From assembly GCA_964597275.1 (NCBI GenBank), contig CAZQXS010000076.1, forward strand, positions 1 through 18,269: a DNA stretch of 18,269 bases, written 5' to 3'. Source of the DNA: UBA8110 sp964597275. GTDB lineage: Bacteria > SAR324 > NAC60-12. Positions 1-8,676 of the stretch are shown here, in pieces (the first letter of the stretch is position 1; each line of letters begins with the position of its first letter). A model generated the notes under the pieces. That model was not told where the DNA came from and ran no database searches. It saw only the letters and a list, made by a program, of their open reading frames with translations. Position numbers and translations under genes: made by a program.

Positions 1-242
1 ATTTCCGGCAATCTGTTCAAGAAACAGCTTCCGGAGTTAAAGTCAGGCACACATCGCCAAAGAAACTTGGTGCAATTCGAGTGGGCGTGCCACCCCTCCC
101 CACCCAACAAGCGATCGTGGAAAAGCTCGATGCCTTGTCGGAGGAAACCAAGGCGCTGGAGGCGATCTACGAGCGCAAGCAGAGCGCCCTCGCCGAACTC
201 AAGCAATCTCTTTTGAAGAAAGCCTTCGCGGGGGAGTTGTGA
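1..242 (+). CDS. hsdS: Type I restriction-modification specificity subunit, C-terminal fragment
   Basis: The reading frame is open from position 3 to the TGA at 240-242; the start lies outside the window. The visible 79 residues match the end of a type I S subunit: a target-recognition tail (VRHTSPKKLGAIRV), then the conserved PPLPTQQAIVEKLDAL stretch, then a helical segment (LSEETKALEAIYERKQ) ending in AFAGEL, a very common HsdS terminus. In this family HsdS carries two target-recognition domains separated by coiled-coil spacers and gives the methylase/nuclease complex its DNA specificity. Here only the end of the second recognition domain and the final helix are visible, so the recognised sequence cannot be inferred. 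The stop overlaps the hsdR start by one base (TGATG), which implies one operon; hsdM is presumably upstream. Confidence 0.9.
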   Translation, partial: FRQSVQETASGVKVRHTSPKKLGAIRVGVPPLPTQQAIVEKLDALSEETKALEAIYERKQSALAELKQSLLKKAFAGEL

Positions 243-2656
243 TGAACGAAGCGGAAACCCGAGCGGAACTGATTGATCCGGCGCTTCAAGCCGCAGGCTG
301 GGGTGTGGTTTCGGGAAGCCGGATTCGGCGCGAGTTCATCACTTTAGGGCGTTTGCAGTCCGGGAACACCCGCTCCAAACAGGACATCGCAGACTACGTG
401 CTGGAATTCCACAACCAGAAACTTGCAGTCATTGAGGCCAAGCGCCGCAGTGCTCCTGTCACCGAAGGGCTGGCCCAAGCCAAGCGCTACGCAGAAAAAC
501 TCCAAACCCGCTTCACCTACTCCACCAACGGGGTCGGAATCTATCAGGTGGACCTGGATTCCGGAACCGAGGGGGAAGTGGATCACTACCCCACCCCGGA
601 CGAGCTTTGGGAGGCGACCTTTGGAGAATCCCAAGCACAGGAATCCTACTGGCGCAGCCGCTTCTCGAAAATTCCCTTCGAGGAACGCGGAGGCCAGTGG
701 CAGCCCCGCTTCTACCAGCACAACGCCATCACCAATGCGCTTGATGCCATTGCACAGGGTCGGGACCGGCTGCTGCTCACCCTTGCCACAGGCACCGGCA
801 AGACCGCGATTGCCTTCCAGATTGCATGGAAGCTCTTCCACAGCCGCTGGAACCTCACAGACTGGCGAGCAGGACTTGGAGAAGGAGAGGAACCCCAGCG
901 CCGACCCCGCATCCTCTTCCTTGCCGATCGCAACATCCTTGCCGATCAGGCTTTTAATGCCTTTGGCGCCTTCTCTGAAGATGCACTGGTTCGCATTGAC
1001 CCGCAGGTGATCCGCACCCGTGGCCGGGTTCCCAAAAACGGCAGTGTCTTCTTCACCATCTTCCAGACCTTCATGACTGGAGTAGACGAGCAGGGCAACC
1101 CCAAGCCGAACTTTGGAGACTACCCGCCCGATTTCTTCGACCTGATTGTGGTTGATGAATGTCACCGTGGAGGGGCCAACGACGAAAGCACCTGGCGGGG
1201 GATTCTGGAATACTTCTCACCAGCCGTGCAACTCGGGCTGACGGCGACCCCAAGACGCGATATCAACGCAGACACCTACAATTATTTTGGGGATCCGGTT
1301 TATGTATACTCACTTCGGGAGGGAATCAACGATGGCTTCCTGAGTCCCTTCAAAGTCCGGCAGTTTGCCACCACGCTTGACGAGTACGAATACGAAGCAG
1401 ATGACAATGTCTTAGTCGGAGAAGTGGAGGAGGGGAAGACGTACACCGAGGAGGATTTCAACCGTGTTATTGAAATTCCTGAGCGTGAGCGCAAGCGTGT
1501 TGCGCTCTTCATGGAGGAGATCAACCAACAGGACAAGACCCTTGTCTTCTGTGCAAATCAGGAACACGCGCTCACCATCCGGGATTGCATCAATCAGAGT
1601 AGGGCCAGCACCGATCCCAACTACTGCGTCCGTGTCACGGCAGACGAGGGCCAGGAGGGCGAGCGCTGGCTGCGGATTTTTCAGGACAACGAGAAAACCA
1701 TTCCAACCATCCTCACCACCTCCCACAAGCTTTCAACAGGAGTGGATGCCCGCAACGTCAGGAACATTGTTTTGCTGCGTCCGATTCGCTCCATCATTGA
1801 ATTCAAGCAGATCATTGGACGCGGCACCCGGCTTTACGAGGGGAAGGATCACTTCACGGTGTACGATTTTGTCAAAGCCTACGAGCACTTCAACGATCCG
1901 GAGTGGGATGGAGAACCCGAAGACCCGCTGTCCTGCTCAACGTGTGGCCAACGCCCTTGTGTTTGTCCACGAAAAATCTGCGAGGCCTGCGGGCAGTCCC
2001 CCTGCGAATGCCCGCCGCAGCTTTGCCAAGAGTGCCAGCAGTTCCCCTGTGTTTGCCAAAAACCCCCTCGGCTCAAAATCACCCTCGCAGACGGCAAGGA
2101 GATGCTCATCCGGCACATCACCTCCACAATCTTCATGGACGGGGAGGGAAACATGATCACCGCGCAGGAATTCATCGAGCGGCTCTATGGAGAACTCCCC
2201 AAGCTGTTTGAGGATGAAGACAAACTGCGGGAACTCTGGAGCAATCCGACCACTCGCCAAGCCCTGCTCCAGAATCTGGAAGAGGCTGGATTTGGAATGG
2301 CCCAACTCAGCGAATTGAGGACCATGATTGACGCAGAGCAGAGCGACCTTTTTGACGTACTCGCCTACATTCGCTTTCAGGTCGAGCCTCTCAGTCGGCA
2401 ACAGCGGGTTGAGAACTGCCGCGACTCCCTGCTCACCCAATACCCGGACGAGGAGCTACAGGCCTTTCTCGATTTTGTGCTGCGGCAGTACGTCTCGGAG
2501 GGCGTGAACGTGCTGAATCAGGAACAACTGCCCCACCTGCTGGAACTGCGCTACCACACGGTCACGGATGCCAAAGTTCAACTCGGCAGCCTGGTCACCA
2601 TCCGGGAGGCATTCACCGGATTCCAGCGGCATTTGTACAATAGCCTTCAGGGGTGA
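242..2656 (+). CDS. hsdR: Type I restriction enzyme R subunit (EcoEI-like, 804 aa)
   Basis: This is the motor and nuclease subunit of a type I restriction system, which translocates and cuts unmodified DNA together with HsdM and HsdS. The N-terminus holds the PD-(D/E)xK-type nuclease core, with D51 and the E65-A-K67 signature (AVIEAKRR). The superfamily 2 helicase motor follows: Walker A ATGTGKT at 182-188, DECH box at 305-308, TATP motif III at 334-337 and motif VI QIIGRGTR at 523-530. The length fits the shorter EcoEI-type R subunits rather than the roughly 1100-residue EcoKI type. Just after the motor, residues 565-605 form three 15-residue repeats with four Cys each, which is unusual. ATG 242 is preferred over GTG 239: it follows a GGGGAG ribosome site at 231-236 and overlaps the hsdS stop, implying translational coupling. 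All key motifs are intact, so the gene looks functional. Confidence 0.95.
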   Translation: MNEAETRAELIDPALQAAGWGVVSGSRIRREFITLGRLQSGNTRSKQDIADYVLEFHNQKLAVIEAKRRSAPVTEGLAQAKRYAEKLQTRFTYSTNGVGIYQVDLDSGTEGEVDHYPTPDELWEATFGESQAQESYWRSRFSKIPFEERGGQWQPRFYQHNAITNALDAIAQGRDRLLLTLATGTGKTAIAFQIAWKLFHSRWNLTDWRAGLGEGEEPQRRPRILFLADRNILADQAFNAFGAFSEDALVRIDPQVIRTRGRVPKNGSVFFTIFQTFMTGVDEQGNPKPNFGDYPPDFFDLIVVDECHRGGANDESTWRGILEYFSPAVQLGLTATPRRDINADTYNYFGDPVYVYSLREGINDGFLSPFKVRQFATTLDEYEYEADDNVLVGEVEEGKTYTEEDFNRVIEIPERERKRVALFMEEINQQDKTLVFCANQEHALTIRDCINQSRASTDPNYCVRVTADEGQEGERWLRIFQDNEKTIPTILTTSHKLSTGVDARNVRNIVLLRPIRSIIEFKQIIGRGTRLYEGKDHFTVYDFVKAYEHFNDPEWDGEPEDPLSCSTCGQRPCVCPRKICEACGQSPCECPPQLCQECQQFPCVCQKPPRLKITLADGKEMLIRHITSTIFMDGEGNMITAQEFIERLYGELPKLFEDEDKLRELWSNPTTRQALLQNLEEAGFGMAQLSELRTMIDAEQSDLFDVLAYIRFQVEPLSRQQRVENCRDSLLTQYPDEELQAFLDFVLRQYVSEGVNVLNQEQLPHLLELRYHTVTDAKVQLGSLVTIREAFTGFQRHLYNSLQG
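1934..2068 (+). repeat. Three tandem 45-bp units encoding CxxCxxxPCxC Cys repeats within hsdR
   Basis: Three in-frame 45-bp units at 1934-1978, 1979-2023 and 2024-2068 encode CSTCGQRPCVCPRKI, CEACGQSPCECPPQL and CQECQQFPCVCQKPP. Each has Cys at repeat positions 1, 4, 9 and 11 and a conserved Pro before the third Cys. Protein similarity is higher than DNA similarity, so this is an old duplication rather than a recent slippage product. The spacing suggests metal (zinc) binding; that is inference. Confidence 0.85.
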
Positions 2657-2714
2657 GGGATCAGCTTCGGACAACGAGCTTGAGCCGCTGGAGTGGTTGG
2701 GGGGTGTTCATTCG

Positions 2715-5700
2715 TCACTGCTCGGCTTCGGGTTTTTTCAGCCAGTCGAACCGGAAGACCTCCCGCAGGATTCCGGGGGCGAGCGAAAGCGGATTGGCGT
2801 CTTTTTCAGGATCGTCCATCGAGCCGTGCGCCCGGAAATCGAGTGCGACCAGTCCCGCCTTGTCGGTGCCCGTCAAGATGGTGCCCAGCACCGGAATCCA
2901 GCGCACCAGCCGAGTCAGCACATACGCCGGGGCGATGCTCCCCTTGAGGTCCATCTCGTTCTTGGCAGGGTCCAGCCATCCGGAAAACACCAGTCCGGTC
3001 GAGGCTCCAATCGCACTGCCTTCCTTGAAGGTGTAACGGCCCTCCGCAACCGCAACCTTGCCGTAGCCTTCGTCAAAAAAGACTCCGCCTGCTAAAAGTT
3101 GTTCAAGCAGCCCCGTCAAGCTCACCAGCGAGAGGATGTCCACCAAGACCGGAGCCTCCGTCACCGTGAAGTTGCTCAGGCGCACCTCGGAGTCATGCCG
3201 AGTGAGGTTGTCATCGTGAAACTCGGTGCGCAGTTTGAGCGTTCCCCCTTTGAAGGCTTGCGTGTCGGTGAGCAAATACAACACGCTTCCGGCATCAGCG
3301 GATTCCACCTCAAGGACATGCGGCTGACCTTGGCGGGGTTGGAAGGAGAAGCGGGTGTCGCCCTCCCCGGATTTCCCCTGCCCCTCCACACGAGGCAGCG
3401 TCCCGGATTTCTCGACCTCAAGGGTGCCCTCCGACAAGACCGTGCGCCCTCCGTACACCACCCCGCCGTGGTGGGTCGCTTCCAGCTTGCCTGCTGCCGA
3501 AACCGTTCCTGCCGTTTTTCCGGAAAGGAACAGTTTTTCTGAGAGTGCCAAGTTTTCGGATGTCAGGTCAAAGACAACCGCCCCATTGATCTCGATGGCC
3601 TCAGCGCCCTCCAGAAGCGGAGCGAGGTTCACCTGCGGTCCCTGCAAGGCCACCGTGTAGCCTGCGTTGGGCTGGCGCTCCACTGCAAGCGAGTTCAGTT
3701 GGGTTCCGGGACCATGGACCTCCGACAACCGCAGCGACTTGAAGCCTCCGAGTGGGGCGAGAACCAACTGCCCCTTTGCCCCAAAGCCCTCGGTTTCCAA
3801 CTGCACACTGAGTTCGGGGCTGAAGCCCTGTTCGGTCACGAGCGCCACCACCTTCGCCGTTCCGGGGGTATTGGCGGCCTTGGCCCACCCCACGACGGGC
3901 ACGACCAACCCTGCGGAATCAAGCCCGACCTGAACCGCCACCAAGCGAGTTTCCAGATTCTGCTGGGAGATCTCGACCTGCCCGGAGGCTTGCCCCTCCA
4001 GTTCCAGCCCTGCGATGCGCTGCACCAGTCCGGTAACCTCGGCAGATTCCGCCAAACGGACTTGGGTGGTTGGAAACGCGCCTTCCGGTTTTGAAAACTC
4101 CAAGTCAACCATAGCCCCCGACACCTGCCCCGTTCCTGTCACCAGCACGGCCTTGGGATTCGCCATCACCTGCAACGCTCCCTGCTCAAGATCCAACTCC
4201 AACGGCAGGCCACGCAGGTGGACCTTGTCAATGCTTGCCTCTGCGGTGAACTGGAAATCGCCATCGGCCAGTTCGTCTTTGAGCGGAAAGTCCATGCCCA
4301 AGTCCAAGCGCACCTGCCCGCTGGCTTGCTCAAACGGCAGGTCGTCTTTTTCCAGCACGGCCAAATCGGGATGCTCCAGCAACGTCAGGGCGGCGGACAA
4401 GGGGCCGATAGCGTCAAAATCAAACACCGCCTTGGAGGCACCCGATTGGAGCGGCGCAAACCGCAACGTCCCTGCCGTGACCTCCAGTTCGTTGATCGCT
4501 CCGGAGTGAATCGCAATCTCCACCGCATCGGTCCCAATTTCAACGGTGGCCTTGGTGCTTCGGCTTTCCGGCAGGTTTTCGTAATACCGAACCGAAGTGC
4601 CTTCCACCTGAAGAATGCTTTGAAGCTGCTGAAGTTGCAGCGGCCCCCCCACCTCTTCTCCAGAGGCCATTTGCAGTTCCAGCGATGCCTCGCGCACCTG
4701 CCCCTTCGACATGCGGTTCACCACCCAATCGCGGGTGCCCGTGGCCAGATTGGGGAGCCACAGTTCCGCAAGCCGATCCACCGGGACATTTTCGGCGTTC
4801 GCACTCAGAGCCAGTTCGGTCGGCTGCCCCTCGCGAGTTTGCAACGTGGCCTGAGCGTTCAGCCGAGTGGTGTTGTCGAGCTTGATCCGGAAATCCTTGG
4901 TTTGCAACGTGGTGCCGTTCCAATCCGCAGAAAAGCTCAGTTTTTCAACATCAACGGGTGCATCGCCTCCCTCCGACAGCACGCTTGCTCCGGACAATTC
5001 AAACGTCGCCTTGGCCTTTTGCAGGGAAAAACCCGGCCCCAGCGTGAACTCCACTTCGCCATCGGTGTCGGCAATCAACGCCGAAAGGGTGGGGTAGACG
5101 ACGTGTTGCAGGCCCATCCGGGCGCTATCCACAGAAACCGTTCCAGTCACTTCTCCGATTTCGGGAAATCCCTCGGAACTTGCTGGCGGGGTGAGCGTGA
5201 CGGTTGCAGACACGCGGCCAATGCGCGTTTCGTTTTGCGGCCCTCGCGCCGAAACCTGCACGGTGGGCATTTGAGTTTTCAGCAGATCATTGAGTTCATG
5301 CACCAACCCAAGACGCTGCGCCTTCACGACGACTTGGCCGTGCGGCTTGGTCTGGAGCCGCTTGAGCCGTCCGCTGGCCTCGATTTCCAGCCCGGAAGCA
5401 AGGGTCGCCTGCATGACGCTCACCTCCAGTGTGTCGGTGTTCTGCACCCAAGCGGCTTCCAGTTTTGCCTCCGTGAAACCACGGGGACCGGCCTCTCCCA
5501 AATCAAGCGTTCCGGCTCCCAGCGCCACGGCCCCTTCCAGCCGTGTGGGGCGCAGATTCCCGCCCACCTCGACACTCACGGTTCCAGAAATCGGTGCCTC
5601 CAGCCGCTGTGTCCATTCGTTTTCAGGAAGCCATTGCGTGGCCCAAGCCCACGGGGTTTGACCAAGCGTCAGCTTCACCCTGCCGGATTGCTCCTTCAGC

Positions 5701-6371
5701 CGCCACTGTCCTGCGATTTCCACAGGAACAAACTGCTGCTCCTGCTGCACCTTGCCGGAAACCGTGATCGTGACCTCCCGGATTTCCCGGGTTGCCAAAA
5801 CGTTCACCTGCTTGACGCGGACCACTTGCTCGCGGGCTTTGTCGAGTATGCGGAGGTCGGCATCGTTGAGGATGATGCGCTTGAGGTATTTCAGATGGGG
5901 CGGGATGGCGGCCCCTCCAGAGGATTGGGCGGAAGCCCCAAGCCACCCGGAGAAGTCAATGCCGGAAACATCGGTCTGGCCCAGAGTCCATTGCAGGCTG
6001 GGCCGTTCCAGCCGAATCAGGCTGGGAGCCACCTCCCCCCGGAAGAGCCGGGGGAGGTTCAGGCCGATGGCCATTTCCGGAAGCGCAACCTTGCCCTGCG
6101 GGGTGGTCACGTCCAGATCGAACATGCGCACACCGAGCGGACTCTGCCAGCCGCCCCACGCAAGCTTGGTGGCTCCGACTTTCACGGCGACGCCCTGCTC
6201 CGGAATAGAAAGGGCGCTCGACATCGCCCCGGTGACGGAGTGCATCGTCATGCGGCCCTCCGTCAAGCGCCAGAACAGCACCGCAACCAGCACCACCAGC
6301 AGGAGCAGCATCCCTGCAAAGACGCTCAGGAGCCATGCCAGCGAAAAATTGTGGATGCGTTGTACAGGCAT
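2715..6371 (-). CDS. Very large AsmA/YhdP-like envelope protein (DUF3971 plus AsmA-like C-terminal domain, 1218 aa)
   Basis: The protein has one N-terminal membrane segment (about residues 8-36, LLLLVVLVAVLFW core) followed by about 1180 residues of periplasmic, beta-rich sequence with no other hydrophobic segment. Around residues 520-570, the stretch with VPVDRLAELWLPNLATGTRDWV and KGQVREASL matches DUF3971 of the YhdP family. The C-terminus (about 1050-1200), with EAPVLVDILSLVSLTG, a GYGKVAVAEGRYTF segment and IPVLGTILTG, matches the AsmA-like C-terminal domain. In Escherichia coli, YhdP (about 1266 aa) and TamB/YdbH are bridge-like proteins implicated in moving phospholipids from the inner to the outer membrane. 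It is the last gene of a minus-strand run, 59 bp after a PAP2 gene, which supports an envelope-lipid role. Its 3' end converges on hsdR across 58 bp with no clear terminator. The ATG at 6371 has no strong ribosome site. Confidence 0.88.
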   Translation of the reverse strand: MPVQRIHNFSLAWLLSVFAGMLLLLVVLVAVLFWRLTEGRMTMHSVTGAMSSALSIPEQGVAVKVGATKLAWGGWQSPLGVRMFDLDVTTPQGKVALPEMAIGLNLPRLFRGEVAPSLIRLERPSLQWTLGQTDVSGIDFSGWLGASAQSSGGAAIPPHLKYLKRIILNDADLRILDKAREQVVRVKQVNVLATREIREVTITVSGKVQQEQQFVPVEIAGQWRLKEQSGRVKLTLGQTPWAWATQWLPENEWTQRLEAPISGTVSVEVGGNLRPTRLEGAVALGAGTLDLGEAGPRGFTEAKLEAAWVQNTDTLEVSVMQATLASGLEIEASGRLKRLQTKPHGQVVVKAQRLGLVHELNDLLKTQMPTVQVSARGPQNETRIGRVSATVTLTPPASSEGFPEIGEVTGTVSVDSARMGLQHVVYPTLSALIADTDGEVEFTLGPGFSLQKAKATFELSGASVLSEGGDAPVDVEKLSFSADWNGTTLQTKDFRIKLDNTTRLNAQATLQTREGQPTELALSANAENVPVDRLAELWLPNLATGTRDWVVNRMSKGQVREASLELQMASGEEVGGPLQLQQLQSILQVEGTSVRYYENLPESRSTKATVEIGTDAVEIAIHSGAINELEVTAGTLRFAPLQSGASKAVFDFDAIGPLSAALTLLEHPDLAVLEKDDLPFEQASGQVRLDLGMDFPLKDELADGDFQFTAEASIDKVHLRGLPLELDLEQGALQVMANPKAVLVTGTGQVSGAMVDLEFSKPEGAFPTTQVRLAESAEVTGLVQRIAGLELEGQASGQVEISQQNLETRLVAVQVGLDSAGLVVPVVGWAKAANTPGTAKVVALVTEQGFSPELSVQLETEGFGAKGQLVLAPLGGFKSLRLSEVHGPGTQLNSLAVERQPNAGYTVALQGPQVNLAPLLEGAEAIEINGAVVFDLTSENLALSEKLFLSGKTAGTVSAAGKLEATHHGGVVYGGRTVLSEGTLEVEKSGTLPRVEGQGKSGEGDTRFSFQPRQGQPHVLEVESADAGSVLYLLTDTQAFKGGTLKLRTEFHDDNLTRHDSEVRLSNFTVTEAPVLVDILSLVSLTGLLEQLLAGGVFFDEGYGKVAVAEGRYTFKEGSAIGASTGLVFSGWLDPAKNEMDLKGSIAPAYVLTRLVRWIPVLGTILTGTDKAGLVALDFRAHGSMDDPEKDANPLSLAPGILREVFRFDWLKKPEAEQ

Positions 6372-6430
6372 CGGAAGTGGTGATGATCGTGTTGGGGGTT
6401 GGGGAAAGTCTCTGGCTAAAGAACTCTACC

Positions 6431-7603
6431 TTACTCGATCTTGGCCTGATCCGAAAGCTGTGTTTTGTTGCGAAATGCAACAGGGAGCGAGAGCGTGAGG
6501 GTTTGCCCAAGTTCCGAGAAGTATCCTGTGGTCGTCACTTGGAACTCAAGCGCCAGTTGGTCTTCGCGGCGGACCTCCCGAATGTCCAGATAGTGCTGGG
6601 AGTCCGGCCTTGCAAAGCCACGGGCCTCCAGCACCACTCGGATCTCTGGGTGGTTGGCGTAGTCAATGCGCACATGCTCCGAGGCGAGGTCGCTCTGGAT
6701 CAGGAGCGACTGCACCCCTTCTGGAAGCCGATGCTCGCGGTGGTGCGAGTGGTAAAACGGTCGGCGCGTGAGAAACAGGGCCACCATGACGGCGATTGCC
6801 ACCAGCAACCCTCCGCCCACCTGCATCCCGAAGCGACGGGTGAGCTTGACCGGACGGGACTCCAGCAAAGGCGGCGGCAGCACGAAGTGGTACAGCACGA
6901 CCAGAGTGCAAAGCAACACCGTCAGCGAAGTGAGGGCGTCGCTGAGAAAGTGCCCGCCCTGCACGATCCGTCCGGCGCTGAGCAAGGCTCCGAACCCCAA
7001 CCCCAAAACCAGCATTCCAACGGCGAACTTGCGGAAGGGCCGCCAGAACACCACTCCGGAAACAAACGCAAACCCCATCGTGCAATGGCCGCAAGGAAAG
7101 GACTGGCCGCGTCCCGGAATGCCCGCCGCCAGCACGGGGCGGTAGGGCCACGGGCCGTCAAACTCCGTGATTTGCCGGGGGCGCGGACGCCCGGAGTATT
7201 CCTTGAGGATCCCGTTCACGATCACTCCTGCCGCCAGCACGATCGTCAGGCCAAGCACCAGCCAGTATCCGCGCCAGCGGTGCCACTCTGGACGCTTCAG
7301 ACAGGCGTACCATGCCACAAAGGCGAAGATCGTGAGCAGCAATCCGGGAATCGTCCCATACGAATACACCCACGTCCACGGCAGGTCTTTGGCCAGAAAC
7401 CACTCCGTGCCGTCCCAAAACCACGCAGAAAACCGCCGATCGGCGTCTTGCGACTCCAGCGCAAGAATCAGCGCAAGCCACCCCCCGACAAGGCCCAGCA
7501 GCCACAGCAGCCCCTGCTTTCGCAGCCGCTGTTGCTCCCGGCGAGGCGTGCGCACCTGTTCGGAGGTGCGACGGGCGGTGGAGGTGGACGGAAGTGGGGT
7601 CAT
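6431..7603 (-). CDS. PAP2-family membrane phosphatase with variant PCGH motif and extra C-terminal domain (390 aa)
   Basis: This is an integral membrane acid phosphatase of the PAP2 superfamily, which removes phosphate from lipid phosphates such as phosphatidic acid, lipid A or undecaprenyl diphosphate. The three catalytic blocks are visible: K134-x6-R141-P142, then FPCGH (170-173 region) where PSGH is usual, and GRIVQGGHFLSD with R212, H218 and D222. About seven membrane segments can be drawn (near 31-49, 83-102, 113-133, 175-190, 196-215, 224-241 and 260-278). After the last comes a tail of about 110 residues, starting with a His-rich linker (283-291) and then beta-type sequence faintly like a DUF4097 adhesin fold. 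By topology it should be periplasmic. Its ATG overlaps the stop of the upstream PAP2 gene (ATGA at 7600-7603), so the two are probably translationally coupled. The substrate cannot be told. Confidence 0.88.
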   Translation of the reverse strand: MTPLPSTSTARRTSEQVRTPRREQQRLRKQGLLWLLGLVGGWLALILALESQDADRRFSAWFWDGTEWFLAKDLPWTWVYSYGTIPGLLLTIFAFVAWYACLKRPEWHRWRGYWLVLGLTIVLAAGVIVNGILKEYSGRPRPRQITEFDGPWPYRPVLAAGIPGRGQSFPCGHCTMGFAFVSGVVFWRPFRKFAVGMLVLGLGFGALLSAGRIVQGGHFLSDALTSLTVLLCTLVVLYHFVLPPPLLESRPVKLTRRFGMQVGGGLLVAIAVMVALFLTRRPFYHSHHREHRLPEGVQSLLIQSDLASEHVRIDYANHPEIRVVLEARGFARPDSQHYLDIREVRREDQLALEFQVTTTGYFSELGQTLTLSLPVAFRNKTQLSDQAKIE

Positions 7604-8586
7604 GCCGAATCGTGGGACTGCACCACAAAAAACGCCGACAGCACGGTTTCATGCAACTTGCGGAAACGCGGCCACGCGAATCCAATCAGGCCGATCCCCA
7701 CCGGAGCCAAAAGCAGCACCTCCAGCCCCACCTCCAGCCATAGGCTCCGCAGTCCCATCACCAGCCCGATCAGTCCCAGCAGGATCAGAAACCCCCAGCC
7801 CGCCAGCCGCATCTCCCAATAGGACGGCACCGCAGGATAGTGCCCGTGAATCCGGACATACTCGCGTTGCTCTGCCGTGCGCAAAAAGCGATGAAACATC
7901 CAGTGCATGACCGCCCAGATGGGCAGGATCGTGCCCAAGCAGTCCGTGAGCCAGTGCGATGCGGTCATCACCCGCCCCACTGCCATCGCCACGGACAACG
8001 CAACCGCCACCGCGCCCCACAGCCACGCCCACACCTGACCCCGGCGCAAGCCAGGATGGGCGTACAACACATAGGCGATCATGATCAATGTGACCACAGA
8101 CGCCGTGTGACCGCTGGGGAAACTGCCAAAGTAAACTCCTTCCGTGATGAAGTGCGGACCAAAGCGATGCCACTCCGTGAAGGGCCAATCGCCCATCCAC
8201 ACCTCGTAAGGCCGCGCCCGTCCAATCATCCACTTGAGGCCATGCACCAAGCCAAGTCCCCCGGCCAGCGCGGCTAGGACGATGAAGCTCAAAAAGGGAC
8301 GCTCTCGCTGCAACCACGCTGGCGCACGCGCTCTCCCACTCCAAGCGTACAGCCCCAGACTGACCAGCAAAAACAGGGAGGCCAGATCACTCAACCCCAC
8401 AGCCTTGTCCTCAAAAAAAGTGCGGTCGGTCCAGTGTCCAAATCCGGGATGACGATGCTCCCAAATCCAGCGGCTTCCTTCAAAATCGAAAGGAGTGAGC
8501 AGCCCCATCACGCCCACCGCGCAGATGGACAGCACCACCAACCCCCAGCCGGGCTTCAACAAGGGTCGGGAAGAGTTTTCAGGCAT
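7600..8586 (-). CDS. PAP2-family membrane phosphatase (328 aa)
   Basis: This is a second PAP2-superfamily lipid phosphatase with canonical motifs. From the ATG these are K118-x6-R125-P126 (KWMIGRARP), FPSGH at 156-160, and GRVMTASHWLTD with R205, H211 and D215. Several hydrophobic segments surround them, including a C-terminal pair (AGWGFLILLGLIGLVMG and LLLAPVGIGLIGFAW). The active site is expected on the periplasmic face, acting on a lipid phosphate or diphosphate that cannot be named from sequence. I chose ATG 8586 (MPENSS) over the in-frame TTG at 8607 because neither has a good ribosome site and ATG is the stronger codon. The gene overlaps the next PAP2 gene by 4 nt. The two differ clearly in sequence, so they are not a recent duplication. 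A 90-bp gap separates it from the acyl-CoA synthetase, so it may have its own promoter. Confidence 0.88.
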   Translation of the reverse strand: MPENSSRPLLKPGWGLVVLSICAVGVMGLLTPFDFEGSRWIWEHRHPGFGHWTDRTFFEDKAVGLSDLASLFLLVSLGLYAWSGRARAPAWLQRERPFLSFIVLAALAGGLGLVHGLKWMIGRARPYEVWMGDWPFTEWHRFGPHFITEGVYFGSFPSGHTASVVTLIMIAYVLYAHPGLRRGQVWAWLWGAVAVALSVAMAVGRVMTASHWLTDCLGTILPIWAVMHWMFHRFLRTAEQREYVRIHGHYPAVPSYWEMRLAGWGFLILLGLIGLVMGLRSLWLEVGLEVLLLAPVGIGLIGFAWPRFRKLHETVLSAFFVVQSHDSA

Positions 8587-8641
8587 TTGGTTCGGTTTGA
8601 AACGCAAGGTTTCAGACTAGCAGTTTTGCGGGATTTTGAAA

Positions 8642-8655
8642 GCGGGATTGCCCGC
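8642..8655 (-). terminator. Weak hairpin after the acyl-CoA synthetase gene
   Basis: On the minus strand GCGGG-caat-CCCGC (5-bp stem, 4-nt loop) is followed by CTTTCAAAA. It sits 21 bp past the acyl-CoA synthetase stop. The U-run is poor and the stem short, so it might only attenuate read-through into the PAP2 genes. Confidence 0.3.
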
Positions 8656-8676
8656 GAGAACACGAGCCGGAATCCT

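Noticed and set aside
2657..2714. Bidirectional terminator between hsdR and the YhdP-like gene
   Set aside because: I found no stem with a T-run in these 58 bp.
4218..6383. 721-codon open frame on the plus strand opposite the YhdP-like gene
   Set aside because: Its composition is a low-complexity mix of His, Arg, Pro and Gln without domain signals, as expected opposite a GC-rich gene. The minus-strand protein has clear DUF3971 and AsmA-like features.
6335..7822. 495-codon open frame on the plus strand opposite the PAP2 genes
   Set aside because: It is a His/Gln/Pro-rich antisense shadow; the PAP2 catalytic motifs on the minus strand are unambiguous.
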